A stretch of DNA of 64,000 nt, taken from the NCBI GenBank assembly GCA_023436245.1, contig JAEZJZ010000113.1:1-64000 (forward strand), given 5' to 3'. Shown here piece after piece: positions 8,363-16,705 of the stretch. Below the pieces are notes generated by a model, which was not told the origin of the DNA, made no database searches, and saw only the letters and a program-made list of their open reading frames with translations. This DNA comes from Bacillota bacterium (lineage in GTDB: Bacteria; Bacillota; UBA994; UBA5500). The translations under genes and the position numbers were made by a program. How positions within the stretch are numbered: position 1 is the first letter of the stretch; each line of letters starts with the position of its first letter.

Positions 8363-8432
8363 ATCGCCCACCTCCTGCCATAGTATAGCAAGAGAAGGAA
8401 GGATTTGACTAGCCAGTAATCAATCCGGTTCT

Positions 8433-9473
8433 CTAGCCCAGCTCAGCAGACAAAAGCTCGGCTGTCTCTCCCACCAGAGAGCGGCTTTGCTCCACCCCTG
8501 GATTGGCATTCAGCATGACCACCAGTCCCTCAGCTGCCTCCGGCCAGAGGCGGAACTCACACTGAAAACCCTTTCCCCAGCCCCGTCCGTAGATGAAGCA
8601 GTTACCTTGACCGCCCGATTTGAAACTCCCCAGGCAGATATTGCTCACTCCCGGTTCTGCCAGCAACACTCCTGCCAACTCGGCGCTGAGCAGCTTGCCC
8701 TTCCCGCGTAACGCCTGTAATACCTCGCTGATCATGCTCGCATAAGCCATCGGGGTGCACCAAAGGCCCGCTGCTGCCAAATAGGGATATACTGGTTCGG
8801 CTCTTGGCAAAGTGCTGCCATTCTGCCCGTGTCCCCTGGCCGCCACGCTTGGCCCCAGGCCCCCGCAGCGGAGAGGCTGCTCAAAGCGGCAGTCCGCAAT
8901 CCCAAGCGGCAGCCAGAGATACTCAGCGGCTATCTGCCCAAACTCCTTGCCCGTGGCGTCCTGCAGCACCTGCTCTACCAGACAGTATCCAGCGTCCGAG
9001 TAGGCAAAGCCGGTGTACGGCGCGCGCCTTGGCCTCACTGGCTCCGAGTGCAAGCTCGTTCTGACGGTGAGGATGTCGAGCGGGGCAGGAGTAGCCTCAC
9101 CCGGACGCAGGCTGTCAAAACTGCCATCCGGGTCCTCCAGTCCGGCCTGGTGGCAGAGCAGGCTGCGCAGGGTGACCGGCTGCCAGCCAGCCTTCGTCGG
9201 CACCCGCCAGTTCCGCAGATAGCCGTTCACATCGGCATCGAGGTCCAAGCCCGCCTGCTCCGCCACCAGCAGCGTCACAATCGCCGCCATGAACTTGCTG
9301 ATGGAGCAGGCCTGCAGCAGATGCTGAGGTGACAACGGCTCCCCGCTCTCCCTGTCTGCTACCCCCACCGCATCCGCAACCACACCGTCTCTCGAAACAA
9401 GCGCCCAACTGATCCCAGGCATCCCAGTCTCCCGCAGCCGCCTCTCGATCTTCTTTCTCACCATCTCGCTCAA
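8433..9473 (-). CDS. serine hydrolase, beta-lactamase/esterase class C family
   Basis: Penicillin-binding-protein-fold hydrolase of 346 residues (Pfam Beta-lactamase type). The catalytic SxxK motif is SISK (Ser57-Lys60); the second motif is YSDAG, where Tyr-Ser-Asp replaces the common Tyr-x-Asn; RSLLCHQAGL is the conserved segment that follows strand pairing in this family. There is no signal peptide, so it is probably cytoplasmic and more likely an esterase or peptidase than a true beta-lactamase. TTG start with GGAGGGATT seven bases upstream. It lies alone, in the same direction as the neighbouring AraC gene but upstream of it. Confidence 0.88.
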   Translation of the reverse strand: MSEMVRKKIERRLRETGMPGISWALVSRDGVVADAVGVADRESGEPLSPQHLLQACSISKFMAAIVTLLVAEQAGLDLDADVNGYLRNWRVPTKAGWQPVTLRSLLCHQAGLEDPDGSFDSLRPGEATPAPLDILTVRTSLHSEPVRPRRAPYTGFAYSDAGYCLVEQVLQDATGKEFGQIAAEYLWLPLGIADCRFEQPLRCGGLGPSVAARGHGQNGSTLPRAEPVYPYLAAAGLWCTPMAYASMISEVLQALRGKGKLLSAELAGVLLAEPGVSNICLGSFKSGGQGNCFIYGRGWGKGFQCEFRLWPEAAEGLVVMLNANPGVEQSRSLVGETAELLSAELG

Positions 9474-9799
9474 CCCAATCCCTCCAACTGCAAACTAGCC
9501 GAAGTATGCCACACGCGCGACCGCCATGCTGTGCATTTCCTGCTCTGTTGTCTGACATCACGCTCTTCGTGCTTCTCAGAGTTGCGTTGAGCAGCGGCCT
9601 TTGGACCGTTCTTGTGATGTTTTTGGTACGAGGGTCGCCGGAGGTTTTTTCAAAGACTAGTAGAGATCAGTGTTGCATTCTCGTTTGTCAGTTGTCTGTA
9701 CATAATGATCCAGGCAGTAGGTGGGCAAATATGCGAGCTGGACATAGAAGAACTAGTGCCGGCCAAGTGCTGGACTGATGGTTTGAAAGTTCGTTCCCC
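9474..9799. other. intergenic, no gene recognised
   Basis: About 330 bases between two minus-strand genes. I see only the likely upstream region of the serine hydrolase. An open plus-strand frame over 9506-9778 has no ribosome binding site and no recognisable composition. Confidence 0.4.
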
Positions 9800-9840
9800 T
9801 CGACAAAGCAAAACAGCAGTGGCATCTTTGCCCTGCTGTT
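9800..9840 (-). terminator. terminator of the HAD nucleotidase
   Basis: On the minus strand, AACAGCAG and CTGCTGTT pair (9812-9819 with 9833-9840), followed by TTGCTTT. The stem overlaps the stop codon. Confidence 0.65.
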
Positions 9841-10429
9841 AGTTGGCCGCCTTCGTCTGCGATTGCTGGTAGGCATGCTGGTTGATAATCCGCTCGATTT
9901 CGTACCAGTCCTTGACCCGGGTCACGTTTGGCGGCAGGTCAGCTTGGTTGTAGCTGCAGTCCACCAGCAGCACTCGGAATCCCGCGCTGGCTAGCTGCAC
10001 CGCATTGTCCAGACTGTCTTCCAGGAAGAAGTCCGACTGCAGGTCCCTGGCCTTCTGCACCTTGTTTGGATGGCCCAGCAGCGAAATGGAGTGCAGCGGA
10101 ATCCCATGCCGCGCCAACCATTCCACGCTGACATCCCGCATCTTCTCATCCCTGGCTGTGACGAAGTGCAGGGAGTGGTTCCGAAACAGCTCAGTCAGAA
10201 CCGGCTGCACGCCCTCGCGGATTTGTGACTCGGCATGCAACTGCTCGCCGCAGGCGTGGTAGAACGTAGCATAGTTTTCTTCTGGAATGCCCAGAGCCTG
10301 GTGCGCTTCATAGCAAGTTACTTCTTGCGGCTTGACGTTCCTGCCAAAGTGTTCGTTGGCCCGTCGCAGCCAATAGTGCGGTTCAGTGACCGTCCCGTCG
10401 ATGTCGATACAGATGCTCAATCCTCGCAT
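9839..10429 (-). CDS. HAD-family 5'(3')-deoxyribonucleotidase-like (YqfW type)
   Basis: HAD-superfamily phosphatase of 196 residues, close in layout to B. subtilis YqfW and the NT5C-type nucleotidases. Motif I is DIDGT (residues 9-13, with catalytic Asp9 and Asp11), motif II is FVTAR, a lysine motif lies near HPNKVQKA, and motif IV is FLEDSLDNA. The likely role is removing phosphate from nucleotides; the substrate is not provable from sequence. ATG start with GGGAGGTG eight bases upstream. The open frame extends far 5' but nothing there looks coded. Confidence 0.85.
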   Translation of the reverse strand: MRGLSICIDIDGTVTEPHYWLRRANEHFGRNVKPQEVTCYEAHQALGIPEENYATFYHACGEQLHAESQIREGVQPVLTELFRNHSLHFVTARDEKMRDVSVEWLARHGIPLHSISLLGHPNKVQKARDLQSDFFLEDSLDNAVQLASAGFRVLLVDCSYNQADLPPNVTRVKDWYEIERIINQHAYQQSQTKAAN

Positions 10430-10724
10430 CGCTTGCACCTCCCATGTGTTGCTATGGTGCAATCGTATCAGCTGATTGTTAAGCCCGAAGCAAGCGGATG
10501 TTAACCCTCTGTGAAAGGCTGACCGGGCCGCTGGTGATGAGATGAAGACCTTGTGTGTCCCCGTGCGGAAGGAAATGCAAACTTTCCGTGCAGTCTGAAA
10601 CGTCTTATGTGTGAAGGTGGTGGGAAGATGGGCGATCAGTTGGTGAGGGCGGCGCAGCGCGCCGTGAGCAGGCATTGGCTGAACTACTGAGGCCGCTCGA
10701 AGGAAAACTCTATTGTGCGACCCT

Positions 10725-10888
10725 AAGTATGAGCACGATGCGGAGGGCTGGACATGACCATCAACGATTTGGCCATGGCAATGCATGTGCCCCTTAGTAC
10801 CGCCAAGAGTCGTCTTTACGCGGGTATGGAGCAGATCAAATTGATGGTCGGAAAGGAGGCGGAGGAGATTGCGGATTTCATCGACTGA
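10725..10888 (+). pseudogene. broken ECF sigma factor, C-terminal region 4
   Basis: Codons from ATG 10754 read a sigma region-4 helix-turn-helix (MTINDLAMAMHVPLSTAKSR, then LYAGMEQIK) and stop at 10888. The preceding part of the same helix (KYEHDAEGWT) lies in another frame and runs into a stop, so one frameshift separates them. Regions 2 and 3 are not found upstream. In intact systems this gene precedes a DUF4179-type anti-sigma gene, exactly what follows here with a short overlap. I infer a truncated, frameshifted ECF sigma gene. It could still be a short HTH peptide if translated from 10754. Confidence 0.55.
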
Positions 10889-12161
10889 TCACTGCCGGCA
10901 GCCGGGATATACAGCAACCAAAGAGCTGTTGGACTGCAACCTGCCAGGGGGTCCACAGAAGTCCTTGGAAGTGATCTTGCAGAACGCCGGCAGCAGCCGA
11001 CGGCACACCGGCCGACTTCGGCTACTGATAGCCGCCGGTCTGCTACTCGTCCTATTGGCGAGCAACGTCTTTCTTCCCCTGTTGACCTACGCTCTGGCTC
11101 AACTGCCGCTAATCGGTGACCCCTTTCATGATCTGATCGTGTCGACTAGTCTGGCCGCCGCCTACAAGGCGGGATTGGTTATCGAGCTCCATCGCTCCGT
11201 GTCATCCGGTAGCTACACGCTGACTGTGCTGGCGGCCTACTCCGATCCAGAAGAGAACGCAGTCCTGTTGAAGCTGACCTCAACTGAATTGGGGAGAATG
11301 GAGCAACTTACTGCAGCCGAAAGCTGGCCTGGTGTGAGGTTGAGCGGCGCCTTTGGCTGGAACAGTGATTGCGGTGCGAGGTCGTTTCATCACGTGGAGG
11401 CTGAGGACGCCATCTATGGATGGGTGAAGACGGAGCCGGCGCCTTGGTGGGCGGGAAGTTCCTGGACGGTGGCAGTGGCAGGTGCTCTGGACGACCCCCT
11501 GCAATTGCAGGTTCCGGTCCACCGCATCTGGGGGGAGTTCATGGTTCCGCGTGCTCGGCTTGACCAGACCGTTACCTGTGGCGAACTGCAGGTTAGGTTA
11601 AGGAACATCGTCTTTCTACCCGGCAGGACCGTCCTGAACTACTACAGCACCAACCATCAGCCCGTTTGGGAGCTGCGCTCGGGCGGCAGGAGCTACAGCG
11701 AAGGAGCGCTGACTGACTTCAACCCAGACCCGCTGCAGGGAACTGACTTCTACCCCGTGTTCTATCCCCAAGTGCCGAACGACCTAGAGCTGGTGCTGAA
11801 GGGGTACCAAGTGTGTCACAGCGAGTTGCGTTTTCTCCCGGCCGAGCAAGGCGGCGCGAATCATTCAGCACCTTGTGCCGTTACTATCAGCGACCTGCAG
11901 CAGACGCCAGCAGGTTTGCAGGTGACGGTCAGCCCAGGTTCACCGAGCTTCCAAGTCGAGTTTCCCTTCTTAATGGACCCCGAGGGCGAATGGGTTTGGC
12001 TGGAGCCGTCCGAGCAGCCGTCGGCTCGGCACAAGGATGGGTCTATCACCAAGACGTTTGCCATCGATTTAGATGACTTGGAGGGTTATCAGATTGCCCT
12101 TTCGCTGACGGAGTACGTGCCCGCCGACCAAGAGATCGTGGTCAAAGTGCCACGTCCCTAG
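10869..12161 (+). CDS. DUF4179-like membrane anti-sigma protein
   Basis: Bitopic membrane protein of 430 residues. A short cytoplasmic N-terminus (about 46 residues) is followed by one transmembrane helix (LLIAAGLLLVLLASNVFLPL) and then by the segment LPLIGDPFHDLI, typical of the DUF4179 domain of ECF-linked anti-sigma proteins. The rest is a large extracytoplasmic beta-rich region. TTG start at 10869 with AAAGGAGG nine bases upstream; it overlaps the end of the sigma remnant by 20 bases, so the two were translationally coupled. With its sigma partner broken, this gene may be an orphan. The N-terminus is not clearly a zinc-type anti-sigma domain. Confidence 0.65.
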   Translation: MRISSTDHCRQPGYTATKELLDCNLPGGPQKSLEVILQNAGSSRRHTGRLRLLIAAGLLLVLLASNVFLPLLTYALAQLPLIGDPFHDLIVSTSLAAAYKAGLVIELHRSVSSGSYTLTVLAAYSDPEENAVLLKLTSTELGRMEQLTAAESWPGVRLSGAFGWNSDCGARSFHHVEAEDAIYGWVKTEPAPWWAGSSWTVAVAGALDDPLQLQVPVHRIWGEFMVPRARLDQTVTCGELQVRLRNIVFLPGRTVLNYYSTNHQPVWELRSGGRSYSEGALTDFNPDPLQGTDFYPVFYPQVPNDLELVLKGYQVCHSELRFLPAEQGGANHSAPCAVTISDLQQTPAGLQVTVSPGSPSFQVEFPFLMDPEGEWVWLEPSEQPSARHKDGSITKTFAIDLDDLEGYQIALSLTEYVPADQEIVVKVPRP

Positions 12162-12345
12162 CATTACCCTGTCCGTAGTCCTGCCCCTGTCGCCGGCACA
12201 GCCAGCGGCCTTCCGACATGTTCGGCAAATAGACTGTTTGGGTGGGGTGTTCAGTGGTAGTCGCAAGTTTCAGCCCAGACTGTCTTAGCACTAACTCCGA
12301 AACGCTGGAGCATCTTGCTCAATCTTTGCGTTTTTGGGAAATCAA

Positions 12346-12375
12346 CTGACACTGTCTGAAGATTGCAACTATAAT
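12346..12375 (+). promoter_or_regulatory. sigma-A-type promoter
   Basis: CTGACA (12346-12351), 18-base spacer, TATAAT (12370-12375). It points into the truncated permease copy and, beyond it, the RiPP maturase. It is the best promoter seen upstream of that cluster. Confidence 0.5.
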
Positions 12376-12394
12376 GCGATTGGAGGGTTATTTT

Positions 12395-12560
12395 GGAAGA
12401 CGCGGGAGTGGCGTCTGCTGTGCTTCAGCCAAAAACCGGAGGTGGTCTGACTGCTCTGGATAGTGACGAAGTCCTTCTGGTGCAACCGTAAGCAGTGTCG
12501 GTTTTTCATGATTGCCCTGACACTGTCCACCTTAGTACTTTTACTCAGCCTGTCGTCAGT
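12395..12560 (+). pseudogene. truncated 5' copy of the FtsX-type permease gene
   Basis: About 150 bases here closely match the start of the permease gene at 16700-16830, including its ribosome-binding region and the coded stretch VTKSFWCNRKQCRFFM. After LSSVD the similarity stops and no permease body follows. It is a duplicated gene start, not a functional gene. A stop codon lies in frame just before the shared GTG, which suggests that the real N-terminus of the permease family is at that GTG (16727 in the intact gene). Confidence 0.75.
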
Positions 12561-13162
12561 GGATACCGCGACGGTGACGGAGGGGCGGTTCACCACCTCG
12601 TGCGGGACGATGGGATTGGCCTTCTGCCAGAGTATTCGGCGCTGCTCTTTTGAGATGAACGCGATGCGTAACCTCGAATTCTGGCTTCGATTATGGGCAG
12701 GACAGACCGTCGAGATGTCTGCGAGGCCTTGCAACTGGGGGGCACGGTTACGCACACCTCAGCGGGCCGAGAATCAAGCAATACTGGGCACATCTGGGAT
12801 AAGGCTGGCGCGTTTCTGCCGTTTCGTGGCGATTTGAGTCGAGAGGTTCTCCTTCAGCGCGCATTGCCTATTTTGGCATCTTCAGGTATGGTTATGAATG
12901 TAATATACTGTAACGCTATGGAACAAGGCAGGTCTGAGTCCTATTTCATGGCCGACAATGTCAGTTTTTGTCGTGGGAAATATCTGCAAGATCCTGTTGC
13001 AGTTTATCACCTAAGTTGTCATTACTCTTTGAGAGCAACATATGTGGGTGACTGCAACCTGGATCGCGCTAGGCGCCGATTCAAGAGATAACGTAGAGGA
13101 GGGCTGGTACAACGAACATCTGAGCGAAAACTCGAACCACGCACACGCAACAATGCGGCAAG
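12561..13162. other. degenerate region before RiPP maturase
   Basis: About 600 bases with scattered open frames on both strands but no ribosome binding site plus recognisable protein. A frame starting near 12891 (MVMNVIYCNAMEQG) has four cysteines but lacks the features of the later precursors. Probably decayed sequence or a long leader. Confidence 0.4.
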
Positions 13163-15340
13163 ATGGGAGGCATTTATCTGAGCACTGGTACTCAATACAA
13201 GATGGGAAAAGGAACGAAGAGTTGGCTGGACGGTCGCGCGCAAACCCTCACCTTTGTGGTAACTGAAGACTGCAATCTCAGATGCAAGTACTGCTATATG
13301 GTACATAAGAACGATCGCAAGAGGATGTCACTTGAGACTGGAAAGAAGGCCGTCGATTTCTTCCTCAGTCACGACGGTTTTACAGAGGACGCGGTTATCA
13401 TCGATTTCATCGGAGGAGAGCCGTTTCTCGAGATTGAGCTCATTGATCAAATAGCGGATTACTTCGTCTCACAGGCTTACAAGCGCAAGCACAGATGGTT
13501 CGACTGCTACCGCTTCAACTTCTCTACCAACGGCCTTCTGTATTCTGATCCTCGAGTTCAGGAGTTCATCAGAAAGCACGAAGGCAAAGTCTCCGTTGGC
13601 GTAACAATTGACGGAACAAAGGAAAAGCACGACTTGCAGCGTGTATACGCCGATGGCTCGGGCTCCTATGAGGATGTGCTTGAGCAGGTTCTTATCTGGC
13701 AGAAGCAGTTCCCCGGTGCGACCACCAAGGTCACTCTCGGACACGACGACCTGCCATTGCTCGCCGCCAGCGTCAAGCACCTTTGGTCTCTTGGCATGAA
13801 GGATGTGCCAGCGAATGTGGTGTTTGAAGATGTCTGGGCAGAAGGAGACGACCTAGTCCTTGAACAGCAGCTCCGCGACTTGGCGGACTATGTGATCGAC
13901 AACCAAAAGTGGAACGAAGTGAGTTGTTCCTTCTTCACCGATGTGGGGGGCTTCCCGCTTTCCGATGAGGAACTCAACCGCAACTACTGCGGGTCTGGGA
14001 GAATGGTAGCTGTCGATGGGAATGGGAATCTATACCCGTGCGTGCGGTACATGGACTTCTCCCTAGAACACAAGAAAGGGTACACGGTCGGAACCCTTGA
14101 CACCGGGTTTGATTCAGACCGCATCAGGCCCTTCCTTGCGCTGGATGTTCCCTCCCAGAGCGATCCGGAATGCTTGGAGTGCGAGATCGCCACCAGTTGC
14201 GCTTGGTGTCAGGGCTACAACTACGATTCCGCTTCCGAGCCAACCAACTATCAGCGCAGCAAAGGCATCTGCAAAATGCACAAGGCCAGGATTCGCGCGA
14301 ACAACTACTATTGGGGCCGCTTGTTCAACGAACATCAGATTCTGAGAGAGGCAGGCCGCGAGCACAAGCAACACCTCTTTGTCATGGCCTCCGATCAGTG
14401 TGTCAATCACTGCAACTACTCTCCACAAGACCTGCCCAGCGAGTCAATTGGCGATGACGCTCTTCAGGCCGCTGCGAAGTTCGCAGCCGAACACTTCATG
14501 ACGCCCGTGCTGTTGCATGACGACAATCCACTCAACTCTGAACGCTTGCGGAGAGCATTCGCCACGCGCGAGACGATCAATATTGTACCGCTATCGCAGC
14601 AAGAGCGAGTCAGGCTGCCGGGAACGATCGTAGTGGTGACGCCTGACCAGGTTTCGGCGTCCACCGAGATTATGGGCGATAACTGCGTGCTGTCTATTGA
14701 GGCAACTGACATAGCCGATCTCGGGAGATGTGTCGAGATTTTGCTGGATAAGGTCACCCGGACCAATATCAACATCATTGACAGTTCAAAAAGCCTCGAT
14801 GTTTCCAGATACGTGCAAGAGTTAGGCAAGATAAACGTCTATCTCAGTGAGTACTATTCGCGCGGCCAAGTGAGAGAAGTGGATAAGGTTACCGACAGGT
14901 TGGTTTTGAGCAAGATGAATAATTGCGAGGCGGGGTATCGGAACTTCGCATTCGGCCCTAACGGCAAGATCTATGCCTGTCCGGCATTCTACTTCGCCGA
15001 TCCGAGCGACTCCATCGGCTCTCCCGAGGGTGGGCTTCGTCCAAACCTGACAGCCTACAGGCTGGATCGGGCACCAATATGCTCTCACTGCGACGCATTC
15101 CACTGCAATCGTTGCGTCTACCTCAATCGCAGGTACACATCTGAGATCAACACGCCGTCGTCCCAGCAGTGCTCAGTGGCACACGCGGAGCGCGAGAACT
15201 CAAGGAACTTCTACCTTCTGCTGCAGCAGCAGGGCTCGCTGTCTGCAGGTATGCAGTGTCCCGAGGCCATTGGTTACACAGACCCGTTGGACGTCTTAGT
15301 CAAGGCGAAGCAGATCGCGCCTTCGTTGCCAGAGTGTTAG
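13163..15340 (+). CDS. CXXX-repeat peptide radical SAM maturase, fused two-domain form
   Basis: Enzyme of 725 residues predicted to modify cysteine-rich precursor peptides encoded just downstream. Residues 30-395 are a radical SAM domain with the iron-sulfur motif CNLRCKYC (Cys37, 41, 44), GGEP motif, and a SPASM/twitch-type C-terminal cluster region (YCGSGRMVAVDGNGNLYPC, then CLECEIATSCAWCQGYNYD and GICKMH). Residues about 405-725 form a second, related half: it starts with CVNHCNYS at 413-420, where a radical SAM cluster would have a third cysteine, and ends with another cysteine-rich SPASM-like part (ICSHCDAFHCNRC). In CXXX-repeat systems known to me the main maturase and a second maturase are separate proteins, so this looks like their fusion. 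The start is uncertain: ATG 13163 or 13202. Confidence 0.85.
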   Translation: MGGIYLSTGTQYKMGKGTKSWLDGRAQTLTFVVTEDCNLRCKYCYMVHKNDRKRMSLETGKKAVDFFLSHDGFTEDAVIIDFIGGEPFLEIELIDQIADYFVSQAYKRKHRWFDCYRFNFSTNGLLYSDPRVQEFIRKHEGKVSVGVTIDGTKEKHDLQRVYADGSGSYEDVLEQVLIWQKQFPGATTKVTLGHDDLPLLAASVKHLWSLGMKDVPANVVFEDVWAEGDDLVLEQQLRDLADYVIDNQKWNEVSCSFFTDVGGFPLSDEELNRNYCGSGRMVAVDGNGNLYPCVRYMDFSLEHKKGYTVGTLDTGFDSDRIRPFLALDVPSQSDPECLECEIATSCAWCQGYNYDSASEPTNYQRSKGICKMHKARIRANNYYWGRLFNEHQILREAGREHKQHLFVMASDQCVNHCNYSPQDLPSESIGDDALQAAAKFAAEHFMTPVLLHDDNPLNSERLRRAFATRETINIVPLSQQERVRLPGTIVVVTPDQVSASTEIMGDNCVLSIEATDIADLGRCVEILLDKVTRTNINIIDSSKSLDVSRYVQELGKINVYLSEYYSRGQVREVDKVTDRLVLSKMNNCEAGYRNFAFGPNGKIYACPAFYFADPSDSIGSPEGGLRPNLTAYRLDRAPICSHCDAFHCNRCVYLNRRYTSEINTPSSQQCSVAHAERENSRNFYLLLQQQGSLSAGMQCPEAIGYTDPLDVLVKAKQIAPSLPEC

Positions 15341-15365
15341 TCCGTTTCGCAAAGGGGGAGAAGAA

Positions 15366-15671
15366 ATGCGAGAGGTAGTTTGCTCAGTTGAGAAGGGTGA
15401 ACGAGAAGAGATGGAGAGACTCCACGAGCGCCAGGTGTCGCTCCGCAATTTGCTCAGGCGGATTGAGCGCAACACGCCAGCGGATGCCTACTATGCAGGA
15501 ATTGACGCCCAAGAAGTGCGACTTGCCGGCAGTGCCAACCTGGAGTTCATGCGGAAGTGGTGGGATGCCATACTCGAAAAGTATGAGCTGACCAGGGACC
15601 ACGTTTACTACGTTGATCTATCGTCTGGAGACATCTCTGCGGACTTGGATGCATCACAGGCTGCAGTTTAG
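15366..15671 (+). CDS. small CXXX-repeat peptide modification partner protein
   Basis: Small soluble protein of 101 residues encoded 25 bases after the maturase, with AAAGGGGGAG as ribosome binding site. It begins with a charged, probably helical region (residues 8-35) and has a central FMRKWWDAILEKYEL segment. It fits, in size and place, the short 'CXXX repeat peptide modification system protein' found with such maturases, possibly the precursor-binding or docking partner. I base this on gene order and general likeness, not on a catalytic motif. Operon with the maturase. Confidence 0.6.
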   Translation: MREVVCSVEKGEREEMERLHERQVSLRNLLRRIERNTPADAYYAGIDAQEVRLAGSANLEFMRKWWDAILEKYELTRDHVYYVDLSSGDISADLDASQAAV

Positions 15672-15895
15672 CGCAGCAGGCGTCAAATGCGCAACTACTG
15701 AGTATTCAGGCGCTGGTTATTCACCAGACGGATTGCCAGCGGCATAGGCAGTTGCAGAACGATTGGCCTACTGGTTCACGAGGTTTGAGCCAGGAAGCTG
15801 GCAACCCCCTTCAACCAAGGGGTACCGAAGGCGCGCCAGCAGGTTCACTGCTACGCATCTTCTCTACACTAATCATGTGGAAGGAGGTGAAAAAG

Positions 15896-16114
15896 TTGAA
15901 GCTGACGCACAAAGCTACGCATTCATCGACCGGTTCCGGTTTTGTCGTGGCAGGATGTCCCGCCTGCGCCCTCTCCTGCGAAGGCGGCTGCGTCCTGGTC
16001 TGCGAGGACACCTGCTCTAGGGACTGCACCGGCGGTTGCAGCTCATGTTCTGGGGGCTGCACCACATCCTGCTATGGTAGCTGCCTCGCCGGTTCCTATG
16101 CAGACACAAAGTAG
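15896..16114 (+). CDS. CXXX-repeat RiPP precursor peptide 1
   Basis: Precursor of 72 residues, substrate of the radical SAM maturase upstream. The leader begins MKLTHKATH, shared with the other two precursors. The core, from about residue 21, carries twelve cysteines, almost all spaced C-X3-C (CPAC, then ALSC, EGGC, VLVC, EDTC, SRDC, TGGC, with one C-X2-C in GGCSSC). It ends SCYGSCLAGSYADTK. TTG start with AAGGAGGTGA five bases upstream; an in-frame ATG at 15875 would put the ribosome binding site inside the gene. Likely thioether or similar cross-links form on the cysteines. A hairpin follows at 16129. Confidence 0.88.
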   Translation: MKLTHKATHSSTGSGFVVAGCPACALSCEGGCVLVCEDTCSRDCTGGCSSCSGGCTTSCYGSCLAGSYADTK

Positions 16115-16128
16115 GGGTAATCTAGTCC

Positions 16129-16161
16129 GGCAGTTCACACTGTACGGCAGTGTGAACTGCC
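16129..16161 (+). terminator. hairpin after precursor 1
   Basis: Fourteen-base perfect stem (GGCAGTTCACACTG with CAGTGTGAACTGCC), five-base loop, no T-run. It shares the GGCAGTTCAC arm with the hairpin after precursor 2. It may stabilise the precursor mRNA or attenuate downstream genes. Confidence 0.6.
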
Positions 16162-16191
16162 CCCAAACCCTAGAGTAGGGAAGTGATAATA

Positions 16192-16410
16192 GTGAAGCTG
16201 ACACACAAGGCCATGCATGCCACCGGTGTTTCCAGCTTTGCGGTGGCAGGCTGCTATGACTGCTACATAACATGCGAAGGTCGCTGCTATCTAGGATGTG
16301 AGACTGAATGTCAACGGGACTGCAGTGGTGCCTGCAGCTCATGCACTGGAGGCTGTACCGTGTCTTGCTATGGTAGCTGTCTCGCCGGTTCCTACGCGGA
16401 GACAAGGTAG
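16192..16410 (+). CDS. CXXX-repeat RiPP precursor peptide 2
   Basis: Precursor of 72 residues, the same length as precursor 1 and clearly its duplicate. The leader starts MKLTHKAMH; the core again has twelve cysteines in C-X3 spacing (CYDC, ITC, EGRC, YLGC, ETEC, QRDC, SGAC, then SSC, TGGC, TVSC, YGSC) and the same end LAGSYA. The residues between cysteines differ most in the first half of the core, so the two products would differ while keeping the same cross-link pattern. GTG start, with a modest AGGGA ribosome binding site about ten bases upstream. A related hairpin follows at 16421. Confidence 0.88.
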   Translation: MKLTHKAMHATGVSSFAVAGCYDCYITCEGRCYLGCETECQRDCSGACSSCTGGCTVSCYGSCLAGSYAETR

Positions 16411-16420
16411 AATCGAGATC

Positions 16421-16455
16421 GGGCAGTTCACGCTTCCTATCAGCGTGAACTGCCC
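16421..16455 (+). terminator. hairpin after precursor 2
   Basis: Fourteen-base stem GGGCAGTTCACGCT with AGCGTGAACTGCCC, seven-base loop, no T-run. Same arm sequence as the hairpin after precursor 1, with compensating differences that keep pairing. Confidence 0.6.
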
Positions 16456-16705
16456 CCCAGCTACCTGAACACCATGGCTCCGCGTAAGCAATGCGACGCA
16501 GCTTTTCTTCCCCGTGTAGCCGTAAGAAAAAACCACACGGTTGCCTCTGTCCGTGCTGACACTTCTGCTCGGGATCACGATTCGTGGCAGGGGCCCCCAG
16601 TCGGGCGTAGCATGGCCGCAAGGAAAGCTATGGGGCCTGTGCGACATTCATCCTTTGGCGATAGGGTGTCTCAATGTGCTTCCAGGTATACCCCAGTAAA
16701 GGGAG
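16456..16705. other. intergenic before ABC permease
   Basis: About 250 bases with no gene recognised. The last part (from about 16690) is the leader also present in the truncated copy at 12395. Confidence 0.4.

Noticed and set aside
9506..9778. Plus-strand open frame between two minus-strand genes
   Set aside because: No ribosome binding site and no recognisable composition; treated as intergenic.
12693..13091. Possible cysteine-containing precursor before the maturase
   Set aside because: No ribosome binding site, no MKLTH start and no C-X3 repeats, unlike the three real precursors.
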